From Candidatus Centipeda massiliensis (GTDB taxonomy: Bacteria; Bacillota; Negativicutes; Selenomonadales; Selenomonadaceae): a stretch of 64,000 nt of DNA. The position numbers and the translations under genes are program-made. Within the stretch, counting starts at the first letter, position 1, and each line of letters begins with the position of its first letter. Location of the stretch: the NCBI RefSeq assembly GCF_900290285.1, contig NZ_LT985754.1:965364-1029363 (forward strand), in the 5' to 3' direction. The notes under the pieces were generated by a model. That model saw only the letters and a program-made list of their open reading frames with translations. It was not told where the DNA came from and did not search any database. Below, piece after piece: positions 18,902-27,325 of this stretch.

Positions 18902-20131
18902 TTATGCAATAGCAACATCCTCTGCGGCATGAGGAAGCCAACCAAGTTTTGTTAATTGTTTGAGATGGTGAGTAATCTTCTTATCGCGGTTGAACTGCGT
19001 GTAAAAATCTTCTCCTAGATCAATAAAGGTCTTGCCACTCTTTAGAATATGATAAATCGCAATGAGCATACTATGTGCAACAGCGACTGTAGCTCTGTTG
19101 GCACCTCTGCGTACAACCAACCGTTGGTATTGTGCACGAAAATAAGACTTGCAGCGTGATGCTGCCTTAGCACACTGCACGAGCGTCGTTCGAAGTGTTT
19201 GGTTTCCCTTTACAACACGGCACCTTCGCCTTTTTTGGGCGCTTTCGTTATTTCCGGGGGCAAGCCCCGCCCAACTAGAGAAATGCTTGTCTGTGGCAAA
19301 ACGACTCATATCAAGGCCCGTCTCAATGATGATTGTCTCTGCACTACGCTTACCAATGCCCGGTAGTTCGTCTAATTTTTCTATGGCTTCTTGATACGGT
19401 TGCAGATAACGGCTTAACATGTCATCCATTTCGCCAATCCGCTGACTCATATCATCGATATGATCCACAACTCTTCGAATGAGCTCCTTTTGCAACGGTG
19501 TGAGGAATCCGTTCATGGCTTTTAGGATCGCATCCACTTTCCTGACAAGTTTACCGTGAATCATCCCCTCAACACATTCTCGAGTCAATGGTTCATCGCT
19601 TTCAAGCATGGATTGGAGTAATTTACGAGCGCTACGTCCATTGATATTGGAGACGACATTGGACAACTTTACGTTACCCCCCTCGAGCATTTTCTGCAAT
19701 CGGTTGAGTTCACGTGCTCGTTCCCGTACAAGACTGATACGGTATCTAGAGAGTTCTCTGAGCTCACGTTGCTCACGATTCGGGATATAGCTCGCCTTGA
19801 TTAGTCCATGCCTGAGTAGATCAGCGATCCATTCAGCATCGCCAATGTCGGTTTTTCGTCCTGGCACATTTTTGATGTCACGAGCGTTCGCAACGATAGC
19901 GTCGAGCCCAGATAGTTCAAAAATGTTGTAAAGCGGCTTCCAATAGGAACCGGTACTTTCCATAGCGATGATCTGACATTTGCGCTGCTGCAGCCACTTG
20001 GTTAGTTCACGAATCTCGTCATTGTTGCTGTCGAAGGTCCTGATTTCCTGTTTATTGCCGCATTTCAAGCAGCAAACCAGAACCCTCTTGTGTACATCAA
20101 TCCCACAACAACGTTCGTACAATACTTCCAT
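18902..20131 (-). CDS. IS110-family transposase (DEDD recombinase)
   Basis: A 409-residue recombinase that moves its element with the help of a structured RNA in characterised IS110 relatives. The RuvC-like DEDD set is visible: GIDVHK (Asp, about 10), AMESTGSYW (Glu, about 57), and KTDIGDAEWIA (two Asp, about 92-97). The C-terminal Transposase_20 domain shows the helix-hairpin-helix LDELPGIGKRSAETI and the nucleophile-bearing SSWAGLAPGNNESAQKRR. The ATG at 20131 is placed by GGAGGT seven bases upstream; in-frame ATGs further out overlap that site. The gene appears intact and is less GC-rich than its neighbours, consistent with recent arrival. Element ends could not be fixed, as this family lacks clear terminal repeats. 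Confidence 0.93.
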   Translation of the reverse strand: MEVLYERCCGIDVHKRVLVCCLKCGNKQEIRTFDSNNDEIRELTKWLQQRKCQIIAMESTGSYWKPLYNIFELSGLDAIVANARDIKNVPGRKTDIGDAEWIADLLRHGLIKASYIPNREQRELRELSRYRISLVRERARELNRLQKMLEGGNVKLSNVVSNINGRSARKLLQSMLESDEPLTRECVEGMIHGKLVRKVDAILKAMNGFLTPLQKELIRRVVDHIDDMSQRIGEMDDMLSRYLQPYQEAIEKLDELPGIGKRSAETIIIETGLDMSRFATDKHFSSWAGLAPGNNESAQKRRRCRVVKGNQTLRTTLVQCAKAASRCKSYFRAQYQRLVVRRGANRATVAVAHSMLIAIYHILKSGKTFIDLGEDFYTQFNRDKKITHHLKQLTKLGWLPHAAEDVAIA

Positions 20132-20300
20132 GATTGACACCTCCATGCTAGATTTGTACGACGTGGCCTCTCTATAACAACTCATTTTGTTATACGTCCT
20201 TTCGAGCGGCTGCTCTGGACAAAGTGTGGTACAAATAAGAGGCCAGACCAGTTTGTATCACGGGCTCTAGGCTCAAAAAAGAACCGGTCTTATACCGTCT
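20132..20300 (-). ncRNA. Candidate bridge RNA in the transposase leader
   Basis: IS110-group elements carry their bridge RNA in the non-coding stretch before the transposase. Here that stretch has marked self-complementarity: TTGTAC (20154-20159) with GTACAA (20229-20234), GGCCTCT (20165-20171) with AGAGGCC (20238-20244), and a local hairpin ATAACAA/TTGTTAT (20174-20193). The order A-B-A'-B' implies a pseudoknot or alternative folds. Limits and loops are inferred, not shown. Confidence 0.45.
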
Positions 20301-20305
20301 ATTCA

Positions 20306-20333
20306 ATTATAGCATACGGATTGCCGCTATGAA
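20306..20333 (-). promoter_or_regulatory. Possible promoter of the transposase and its leader RNA
   Basis: On the minus strand TTCATA (20328-20333), a 16-bp spacer and a perfect TATAAT (20306-20311). Transcription would start near 20299 and give a leader of about 170 bases. The -35 box may lie in flanking DNA. Confidence 0.5.
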
Positions 20334-20392
20334 TCTAAACTTTTCATTTATGATGGTGCCCTTAGGCATGTAAGTTTGTATCTGCGAAAAAG

Positions 20393-20434
20393 GGGGCGGT
20401 TGCACGAGGCTAGAAAACTTCGTGCAACCGCCCC
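20393..20434 (-). terminator. 42-nt hairpin (family H), probable terminator of the Rpn gene
   Basis: On the minus strand GGGGCGGTTGCAC pairs perfectly with GTGCAACCGCCCC around an AAGTTTTCTAGCCTC loop, followed by CTTTTTC. The same hairpin with changed base pairs occurs at 38936-38977. Confidence 0.75.
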
Positions 20435-20450
20435 ATAGACTTGCTTGTTC

Positions 20451-21311
20451 CTATGTATTCGCCAGACGTTCCACTTCGTTGAGTGGGAGCTGCGTTGCTT
20501 CGGCAATCTGCGCAAGTGTAAGCTTGCCCAATCGAATGAGTGCAGTAGCCGTCGTGCGGGCTGCCTCCAACCGTCCCTCAAGGTGTCCTTCAAGACGACC
20601 TTCCGCACGACCTTCCGCACGCCCCTCAGCCAATTTTTCTTCACCGAATTTTTCCATGAAATTTTCCATCAGTTCACACATGGCATTGACCCCCTCTGTT
20701 TTTGCTTTGAAATAATCTACACGTTTTGCGAGTTCTTTATAGTTCATATTTTCCGGACGCGTGCAGAAGAAATCCTGCATAAGACGTCCGAGCCTTGTGT
20801 CTGTGCGGTTTTCTCCATTAACATAGAGAATATGTGCCCCGTCGTTGAAGGTAGTCTGCGTCTCCAGTATCATTCGCTCGACATGGTAGAGCGGGCAATT
20901 CTTTTGATAGATGTCATTTTCTGTAATAAAGATGACCCATGTTTCGGGCAAGTCGGAGAACTGCGCGCCTTTTGGCAGTTCGCGCGCATCCATCATACTG
21001 CTGTTATAGCGCGCCCGCCGAGCAATCGCACCCTCGTTTGCCCGCTGGATTTCGCAGTCATAGAGTCTCCCAGCGCTGTCTTCGGCCAGTACGTCGAAAC
21101 GAACACCGCGTCCATAGAGATTGTCCGCACTCTTCTGCGTAACGACACGCTTCACCATTAGATCATCACGGTCAAGAAATATCCGCAAAAGGAGTTGCAC
21201 TCCCTCAACATTGTTATCGAAGCAGACATTGAAAAAAGTATCGTCAATGAGACGGAATTGCTGAATCAGCGCAAGATATTCTGCACGTGTTCCACGCCCC
21301 GTTATGCTCAT
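20451..21311 (-). CDS. Rpn family recombination-promoting nuclease / PD-(D/E)XK transposase-like protein
   Basis: A 286-residue protein of the PD-(D/E)XK 'putative transposase' family, whose E. coli members (Rpn) are DNA endonucleases that stimulate RecA-independent recombination. The active-site region is RGVRFDVLAEDSAGRLYDCEIQRAN (about residues 68-92), with the catalytic Asp and the E-x-Q/K pair. The C-terminus carries a 4-residue repeat (AEGRAEGRAEGRLEGHLEGR, about 228-247), also typical of the family and a likely hotspot for length variation. It lies next to the IS110 gene but is a separate unit with its own terminator. Function in this host is unknown; mobile-DNA or phage-defence roles have been proposed for the family. 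Confidence 0.85.
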   Translation of the reverse strand: MSITGRGTRAEYLALIQQFRLIDDTFFNVCFDNNVEGVQLLLRIFLDRDDLMVKRVVTQKSADNLYGRGVRFDVLAEDSAGRLYDCEIQRANEGAIARRARYNSSMMDARELPKGAQFSDLPETWVIFITENDIYQKNCPLYHVERMILETQTTFNDGAHILYVNGENRTDTRLGRLMQDFFCTRPENMNYKELAKRVDYFKAKTEGVNAMCELMENFMEKFGEEKLAEGRAEGRAEGRLEGHLEGRLEAARTTATALIRLGKLTLAQIAEATQLPLNEVERLANT

Positions 21312-21439
21312 ATCGTTCCTCCATTTCTTACCTCCATATTATGCAGTGTGGTGCCGCTTGTCAAGCTGTGGGGCGGGGGTGTCTGTGTATTTTGCACGGG
21401 AAAGAAAAAATCTTGATGGTTCGCGATTTTTTTGAAAGA

Positions 21440-21499
21440 AAACGTTTGCTTTTTTGAAAACAAAGTCGTATAATAAAAACCGTAAGAAAGAAAACGTTT
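21440..21499 (+). promoter_or_regulatory. Galactoside-operon promoter flanked by two LacI-type operators
   Basis: -35 TTGCTT (21446-21451), 17-bp spacer, -10 TATAAT (21469-21474). Two AAACGTTT palindromes embedded in AGAAAACGTTTRCTTTT lie at 21440-21447, over the -35 box, and 21492-21499, about 15 bases after the start. Their centres are 52 bp apart, close to five helical turns, which suits repression by a looped or stacked LacI-family dimer pair. Confidence 0.8.
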
Positions 21500-21578
21500 A
21501 CTTTTCCTTTTCTATCCAAATGAAAACTGTTCACAAAGGAAGCGGTACTTGCTTCCGGCTCTTGAAGGAGGGAGTCAC

Positions 21579-22184
21579 ATGGAGGAGAAGAAGTTTATCC
21601 TCACCATCAGCCGCCGCTACGGCTGCGGCGGACGGGAACTCGCGAACATTCTCGCCGAGAAACTGGGCGTTCATCTCTACGATCGCCAGATCGTCCATCT
21701 CGCGGCGGCAAAGCTCGGCATCAACGATTTGCATGAGAAGGAACTGCTCGAGCTTGAGAACACGGTGAAGCCGCTTGCATCGCGCTTCATTCCGTTCCAT
21801 TCGTTCGGCATGGCGATGGGGGAGTCCAGCCAGGGGATGTTCATGGCGGAGTCGAATGTCATCCGCAAACTTGCCGATGACGGTCCGTGCATCTTCCTCG
21901 GGCGCTGCGCGGACTATGCGCTCCGGAAGCGCGACGATGTGTTTTCCATCTTCGTCTGTGCGGACGACGACTACCGTGAGGAGCGCGGACGTACGGTCTA
22001 CGAGGGCAAGACGCTCAAGGAGATGGATCGCGAGGACGAGAAACGCGCGCGCTACTATGACTACTATACGGGGCGCAAGTGGGGCGACGGCGCACACTAT
22101 GACCTCGTTGTGAATGCGGGACGTGCGCCGCTCGCGCAGATTGCGGATGGCATCATTGCCTACATCCGCACGGTCAAAGGCTGA
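21579..22184 (+). CDS. Cytidylate-kinase-like protein
   Basis: A 201-residue protein of the Cytidylate_kin2 family. The N-terminus ILTISRRYGCGGRELANILAEKLGVHLYDRQIV sits where nucleoside monophosphate kinases have their P-loop, but the usual GxxGSGKGT pattern is replaced by SRRYGCGGRE, as is normal for this subfamily. Later, FLGRCADYALR and the ERGRTVYEGKTLKEMDREDEKRARYYDYYTGRKWGD lid-like region (about 133-170) are typical. ATG 21579 has GAAGGAGGG upstream. It is the first gene of the galactoside operon, 12 bp before the transporter, which implies a role in sugar uptake or its control. The true substrate is not known to me. Confidence 0.8.
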   Translation: MEEKKFILTISRRYGCGGRELANILAEKLGVHLYDRQIVHLAAAKLGINDLHEKELLELENTVKPLASRFIPFHSFGMAMGESSQGMFMAESNVIRKLADDGPCIFLGRCADYALRKRDDVFSIFVCADDDYREERGRTVYEGKTLKEMDREDEKRARYYDYYTGRKWGDGAHYDLVVNAGRAPLAQIADGIIAYIRTVKG

Positions 22185-22196
22185 GGAGGGCTTCCC

Positions 22197-23618
22197 ATGT
22201 CGGACAAAAAGAGCAAGTTCTGGCCGCGCATCGCTTATTCCTGCGGCACCTTCGGACATGATGTGTTCTATGCTATGCTCGGTACGTACTTTATGATCTT
22301 TGTCACGAGCAATCTGTTCCACTCCGACAACCACGAGCACGATGCCTATATGATCGGCATTGTGACGACGATCATCCTTGTACTGCGCATCGGTGAACTC
22401 TTTCTTGATCCCTTTATCGGCAATACGATTGACAAGACGAAGACGCGTTGGGGCAAGTTCAAGCCGTGGGTCATCGTGGGCGCGTTCGTCGCGGCGATCA
22501 CGCTGGCGATTCTCTTCACGGATATGGGCGGGCTGACGGTATCGAATCCGATGCTCTACCTCGTCCTCTTCGCACTGCTCTATCTCATTATGGATATTTT
22601 TTACTCTGCAAAGGATGTTGCGATCTGGTCGATGATTCCCGCGCTCTCGTTCGACTCGCGTGAGCGCGAGGTGACGGCGACCTACGCGCGTATCGGCTCG
22701 GTGTTCGGCGGTCAGCTGGTCACGGCGATCGTCATGCCCGTCGTGCTCTATTTCTCGCTGAACGAGAACGGCGGCGCGGGCGACTCTGCGGGGTGGTTTG
22801 CGTTTGCGGTCATCGGCGGCGGCATCGCAACCCTCGGCGCGATTATCCTCGGCCTTGGGACAAAGGAGGAGGACTCTGCGCTGCGCGAGAACAAGACGGA
22901 GACCTCGTTCAAGGACGTGTTCTCGATCCTCATCAAGAATGATCAGCTGCTCTGGGTGGCGATTGCGTATCTTGTTTTTGTTCTTGGGCAGAATGTCATC
23001 AATAATTTCAACCTCTATTACTTTATCTATGTGCTCGGCGACGCGAAGCAATTCTCCTTCCTCGGCGTCATCAACGTCATCATCGGGCTGCTCGCCGTCG
23101 CGCTCTTCCCGACGCTGACGGAGAAGTTCAGCCGCCGCAGGCTCTTTTTCGGCTCGGTTGCCGTGATGCTCGTTGGAATCGTGCTCTACGCGATGGCGGG
23201 CACGAGCGTTGTTATGACGCTCTTTGCCGCAGGTCTCTTTGCTCTGCCGCAGCCGCTGATCTTTCTCGTTGTGCTCATGACGATCACGGATACAGTCGAG
23301 TACGGGCAGCTGAAGCTCGGGCATCGTGATGAGGCTCTTGTCCTCTGCGTGCGTCCTCTGGTGGACAAGCTCGCGGGTGCGATTGCAAGCGGGCTGATCG
23401 GTCTGACTGCGATCTGGGTCGGCATGACGAGCGGCGCGACGGCGGCGACGATCACGCCGGAGAACCTCTTCAACTTCAAGCTCGTCATGTTTGCACTGCC
23501 GTTTGTGTTCATCCTGCTTGGGACGATTCTCTATCGTGCGAAGGTGACGCTTACGGAGGCGGAGCATGCGCGCATCGTGGAGGAACTCGAGGAGAAATGG
23601 GATGAAATGAATAAGTAA
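22197..23618 (+). CDS. GPH-family galactoside:cation symporter
   Basis: A 473-residue inner-membrane transporter with about 12 spans. The glycoside-pentoside-hexuronide signature is clear near residues 65-85: FLDPFIGNTIDKTKTRWGKFKPW, carrying the cation-site Asp and the conserved RxGxxxPW. MelB-like LYLVLFALLYLIMDIFYSAKDVAIWSMIPALS follows. There is no C-terminal IIA domain as found in LacS, so control by PTS phosphorylation is not expected. It sits between the kinase-like gene and lacZ and probably imports lactose and/or alpha-galactosides such as melibiose, the substrates of the beta- and alpha-galactosidases in the island. GAGGAGG precedes the start. Confidence 0.92.
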   Translation: MSDKKSKFWPRIAYSCGTFGHDVFYAMLGTYFMIFVTSNLFHSDNHEHDAYMIGIVTTIILVLRIGELFLDPFIGNTIDKTKTRWGKFKPWVIVGAFVAAITLAILFTDMGGLTVSNPMLYLVLFALLYLIMDIFYSAKDVAIWSMIPALSFDSREREVTATYARIGSVFGGQLVTAIVMPVVLYFSLNENGGAGDSAGWFAFAVIGGGIATLGAIILGLGTKEEDSALRENKTETSFKDVFSILIKNDQLLWVAIAYLVFVLGQNVINNFNLYYFIYVLGDAKQFSFLGVINVIIGLLAVALFPTLTEKFSRRRLFFGSVAVMLVGIVLYAMAGTSVVMTLFAAGLFALPQPLIFLVVLMTITDTVEYGQLKLGHRDEALVLCVRPLVDKLAGAIASGLIGLTAIWVGMTSGATAATITPENLFNFKLVMFALPFVFILLGTILYRAKVTLTEAEHARIVEELEEKWDEMNK

Positions 23619-23638
23619 TCCTGTGGCAGCATTTGTGG

Positions 23639-23660
23639 AAGCGGTCGCTAGCGACCGCTT
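23639..23660 (+). other. Perfect 22-bp palindrome between the transporter and lacZ
   Basis: AAGCGGTCGC and GCGACCGCTT arms around TA form an uninterrupted palindrome 20 bases after the transporter stop and 26 bases before the lacZ start; TTTCTTTG follows. It could act as a weak terminator or a stability hairpin adjusting transporter to enzyme levels. Confidence 0.6.
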
Positions 23661-23685
23661 TCTTTGCAGAAATGGAGGTCTTGAC

Positions 23686-26600
23686 ATGAGCGGCTTCGAT
23701 TTTGAGAAACTGAAAGACCCGCAGTATTTTGCGGAGAACCGCCTGCCCGCGCACAGCGATCATATCTTCTACCGTGACGAGGTGGAACTTGCACGCGGCG
23801 TATCCTCGTTCTACCGTACGCTTAGCGGGGGATGGCACTTTGCATACGCAAGAAATACGGCACTCATCCCGCAGGGCTTTGAGGCGGCAGACTACGACTG
23901 TCATGACTGGGAGACGATCCGTGTGCCGGCGCACATCCAGATGGAGGGGCATGGTGTACCGCATTACACGAACACGACGTATCCGTGGGACGGGAACGAG
24001 AGCATCGCGCCGGGAGAGATTCCGACGCGCAGCAACCCTGTCGGCTGCTATGTGAAGTATTTCAACGTGCCGAAGGACTGGGAAAATGTTTTCATTTCCT
24101 TTGCCGGTGTGGACGCGGCACTTGCGCTCTTCCTCAACGGGCATTTCGTCGGCTACAGTGAGGATAGCTGCACACCTGCGGACTTCGATCTGACACCGTA
24201 TCTTGTGGCGGGCGAGAACAAGCTGGCGGCGATGGTGTTCCGCTATGCGAGCGCGAGCTGGCTTGAGGATCAGGATTTTTGGCGGTTCTCGGGGATCTAT
24301 CGCGATGTCCTTCTCTATACCAAGCCCGCCGTGCACATCGAGGACATTGAAGTCCGTGCAATTCCTGTTCATAACTATGCGGACGGTCAGCTCTCCATTC
24401 GTCTCTCGTTCGGCGATGCGGGGGAAAAGGGCGTTATGCTCGATCTCTACGATGCGGACGGCACCGAGGTGCTGCAAGTCAATGAGCATATCGAGGGGGA
24501 GGCGTACGAGTTTTCGGCGGACATCGCGGGGATTCATCTGTGGAGTGCGGAGGAGCCGTACCTCTACCATGCCGTTCTCTGTGTCTATGATGCGGACGGA
24601 CTCCTACAGGAGGTCGTGCGCGTACGCGTCGGCTTCCGTGAGTTCTGCCTACGGGACGGACTGATGCAGCTGAGCGGCAAGCGCATTGTGTTCAAGGGAG
24701 TGAACCGTCACGAGTTCGACTGCGATCACGGGCGCGCGATGGATCCCGCACTCTTTGCGCAGGATCTTATTGCACTCAAACGCGCGAATGTCAACGCGAT
24801 CCGCACGTCACATTACCCGAACAGCAGCCGTCTCTATGAGCTGTGCGATATCTACGGGTTCTATGTCATCGACGAGACGAATCTCGAGACGCACGGCTCG
24901 TGGATGAAGAACGGCGCGTGTGCGAAAGACCAGCATACCGTGCCCGGTGATCGTGCGGAGTGGCTGCCCGCCGTGCTTGACCGCGCACAGTCGATGTACG
25001 AGCGGGACAAGAACCATCCGAGCATCCTCATCTGGTCGTGCGGAAACGAGTCCTGCGGCGGGCGTGACATCTACGAGATGAGCGAATACTTCCGCCGCGT
25101 CGATCCAACGCGCCTCGTGCACTACGAGGGAATTTTCTGGGATCGCAGCTATCCTGCGACAAGCGATATGGAAAGTCAGATGTATACGAAAGCGGCGGAC
25201 ATCGAGACGTTCCTTCAGGAGCACAGGGACAAGCCCTTTATCTGCTGTGAGTATACGCACGCGATGGGCAACAGCTGCGGCGGTATGCACAAGTACACGG
25301 AGCTGACGGAGCGCGAGCCGCTCTATCAGGGCGGCTTTATCTGGGATTTTGGCGATCAGGCAATTCGTCGGCGCGGGCGGTACGGTGAGGATGTATTTCT
25401 CTATGGCGGGGACTTCGGCGACCGTCCGTCGGACTACAACTTCAGCGGCAACGGTATTTTCTTTGCCGACCGTCGAGGGACGGCGAAGCTGCAGGATGTA
25501 AAGTTCAACTATCAAAATTTCACGCTGCGCCCTTCGTGGAATGGTGTGGAGATCGAGAACAAGAGTCTCTTTACAAATGCGGACCGCTATGTGCTGCAGC
25601 TTGTTCTTGCCGTGGACGGACAGACGGTCTGGCAGCGGCGTATGCCGATGCCCTTTGTACCGCCGGGAGAAACGGGTTGTGTGCTCAGCGCCGTACCCGC
25701 GTTTGGCAGCGGGGAACACGTCCTCACAGCGTCTCTTGTGCTTGCACGGGAGGAGCGTTGGGCAAACGTGGGGCATGAGGTCGCATTTGGGCAGGCGATT
25801 CTGCCGGCATGGACGGGCGACGCGCTGCAGATCCGCGATGTCGTTGCAGAGTGCTCTTCCGCACCCGTTTATGCACCGCTTGAAGCAGCGGGCAGTCTGC
25901 GCGTGGTGCAGGGGGACATCAATCTCGGTGTGCAGGGAGCGGGCTTCTCCCTTATGTTCTCAAGTGCGCAGGGGAATCTTGTTTCCTATCGCTATGGCGG
26001 GCGGGAGCTGATCGAGGAACTGCCGCAGCCGTCTTTCTGGCGTGCGCCTATTGACAACGACTACGGCAGCGGACGCATGGCGGACTGTGGGCAGTGGAAG
26101 CTCGCGAGCCTCTACCGACGCTGCACGCGCATCGAGTACAGCGTGAATGAGGCTGCGTTTACCGTGGTGGACGGTTTCTTTGGCAGACAGGAGGAACGCC
26201 GCGCCAATAGCGTCACGGTACGCTTTACCTACGCGCTCGCGACAGATCCCGCCGCCTTCTGCACCGTTACCTATACGGTGGATGCGTCGGGTGAACTCTG
26301 TGTTGCCCTCGACTATGAGGCGGCAGAGGGACTGCCTGATCTGCCGGACTTTGCGATGCTCTTTACGCTCCCTGCGGAGTATGACCGCATCCGCTTCTAC
26401 GGCTATGGTCCGAAGGAGAACTACATCGACCGCTGCGAGGGTGCGCGTCTCGGCGTGTATGAGACGACGACGGCAGACGAGGTCGAGCCGTATCTGCGTC
26501 CACAGGAGACGGGCAATCACTGCGGCGTGCGCTGGATTGAGGTCAAGGATCGGAGCGGGCATGGGATTCGCCTTGCGGGCGATGTGCCGTTCGAGGCGTC

Positions 26601-26799
26601 GGCGCTTCCGTACAGCCCACATGGGCTTGAGAACGCGCGCCATGCGTACGATCTGCCGCGCCCGCAGCACACGTATCTGCGTGCATCGGCGGGGGTGTGC
26701 GGCGGGGGGGGCGGCGACTCATGGGGCGCCCCCGTGCTCCCGGCCTATGTGCAGAAAAACGAAATGCGGCATCTGGCGTTTACGATGAAGGGACTGTAA
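23686..26799 (+). CDS. lacZ: Beta-galactosidase, GH2
   Basis: A 1037-residue LacZ-type enzyme hydrolysing lactose in the cytoplasm. Sugar-binding and Ig-like domains cover the first ~330 residues; the TIM barrel carries GVNRHEFDCDHGR, the acid/base Glu in WSCGNESCGG, and the nucleophile Glu in CCEYTHAMGNS. The C-terminal small-chain domain ends with GGDSWGA and LPAYVQ, both typical. ATG 23686 follows ATGGAGG by ten bases; 21 residues of extra open frame upstream cross the palindrome and lack family match. A run of eight G at 26704-26711 lies in codons 1007-1009; slippage would alter the last ~30 residues. Released galactose feeds the galK-galE-galT genes downstream. Confidence 0.96.
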   Translation: MSGFDFEKLKDPQYFAENRLPAHSDHIFYRDEVELARGVSSFYRTLSGGWHFAYARNTALIPQGFEAADYDCHDWETIRVPAHIQMEGHGVPHYTNTTYPWDGNESIAPGEIPTRSNPVGCYVKYFNVPKDWENVFISFAGVDAALALFLNGHFVGYSEDSCTPADFDLTPYLVAGENKLAAMVFRYASASWLEDQDFWRFSGIYRDVLLYTKPAVHIEDIEVRAIPVHNYADGQLSIRLSFGDAGEKGVMLDLYDADGTEVLQVNEHIEGEAYEFSADIAGIHLWSAEEPYLYHAVLCVYDADGLLQEVVRVRVGFREFCLRDGLMQLSGKRIVFKGVNRHEFDCDHGRAMDPALFAQDLIALKRANVNAIRTSHYPNSSRLYELCDIYGFYVIDETNLETHGSWMKNGACAKDQHTVPGDRAEWLPAVLDRAQSMYERDKNHPSILIWSCGNESCGGRDIYEMSEYFRRVDPTRLVHYEGIFWDRSYPATSDMESQMYTKAADIETFLQEHRDKPFICCEYTHAMGNSCGGMHKYTELTEREPLYQGGFIWDFGDQAIRRRGRYGEDVFLYGGDFGDRPSDYNFSGNGIFFADRRGTAKLQDVKFNYQNFTLRPSWNGVEIENKSLFTNADRYVLQLVLAVDGQTVWQRRMPMPFVPPGETGCVLSAVPAFGSGEHVLTASLVLAREERWANVGHEVAFGQAILPAWTGDALQIRDVVAECSSAPVYAPLEAAGSLRVVQGDINLGVQGAGFSLMFSSAQGNLVSYRYGGRELIEELPQPSFWRAPIDNDYGSGRMADCGQWKLASLYRRCTRIEYSVNEAAFTVVDGFFGRQEERRANSVTVRFTYALATDPAAFCTVTYTVDASGELCVALDYEAAEGLPDLPDFAMLFTLPAEYDRIRFYGYGPKENYIDRCEGARLGVYETTTADEVEPYLRPQETGNHCGVRWIEVKDRSGHGIRLAGDVPFEASALPYSPHGLENARHAYDLPRPQHTYLRASAGVCGGGGGDSWGAPVLPAYVQKNEMRHLAFTMKGL

Positions 26800-26880
26800 A
26801 TTTGCCCAGAGATATCGCCGCCTAATCTACAACCAAATTATGAGTCCACCGACCAAGAAGCTGATGAAGCTGACTTTGGA

Positions 26881-26918
26881 AAAGAAAATAGCGCATGGCG
26901 GGCATCCCGTCATGCGCT
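26881..26918 (-). terminator. Terminator of the decayed toxin-antitoxin locus
   Basis: On the minus strand AGCGCATGACGGG pairs with CCCGCCATGCGCT and is followed by ATTTTCTTTT. It lies 25 bases beyond the end of the toxin pseudogene. Confidence 0.7.
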
Positions 26919-26942
26919 GGGTGGTGGACAATATCTTCATAC

Positions 26943-27323
26943 TTATTCAAGTGGTTCCAGCTCTGATAGAGTGATTTTGTCATACGCCCCGTTTTTCTTA
27001 TCCTCGGGATGCGGCTCCAATCCAATGATGGTAATATCTTTCTGGTTCGGTCCATACACCCAATACATTCGCATGGCGCGACAGGTTCGGTTTTCCAAAT
27101 AAGACTGCCAGACCTTTCGCCCGTACCGTCTGGATAAATCTGGAATTTCATGTGTATGGAGACTTGGATAGAACGGATCGATGGAAAGAAGTTTTAAGGA
27201 TTTTCCCCATTTTCTTTAGAGCGCTGCGTCTGCTTTTGAAATACTTCCGTCCTTACTCTTTCGGTGCAGACGCATCCATAGTTCAAGCATTTCAGGGATA
27301 CCCATACGAATCGAAAAATCCAT
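26943..27323 (-). pseudogene. Toxin-like gene broken by a nonsense codon
   Basis: Reading from ATG 27323, three bases after the antitoxin stop, the frame gives MDFSIRMGIPEMLELWMRLH..., hits TAA at 27216-27218 (codon 36, after ADAAL), then stays open to 26943 with a conserved-looking remainder: RKWGKSLKLLSIDPFYPSL, HEIPDLSRRYGRKVWQSYLEN, MYWVYGPNQKDITIIGLEPHPEDKK. The full 126-codon frame resembles a RelE-superfamily-like toxin common next to small AbrB/other antitoxins in clostridia. A single substitution would restore the frame, so inactivation looks recent, unless it is a sequencing error. Confidence 0.7.
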
Positions 27324-27325
27324 AC

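Noticed and set aside
18902-21311. IS110 transposase and Rpn gene as a single mobile element
   Set aside because: Each has its own family, promoter region and terminator; the Rpn family is chromosomally widespread and no shared ends were found.
21531-23687. 718-codon open frame antisense to the kinase-like and transporter genes
   Set aside because: The composition is Arg/His/Asp-rich and patternless, with no signal, motif or ribosome site; it is a by-product of codon bias in the sense genes, which have clear family motifs.
26822-27151. 109-codon minus-strand frame as an intact gene replacing the broken toxin
   Set aside because: The conserved-looking sequence (YGRKVWQSYLEN, WVYGPNQKDITIIGLEPHPE) is in another frame that joins to the start next to the antitoxin; the 109-codon frame has no such features.
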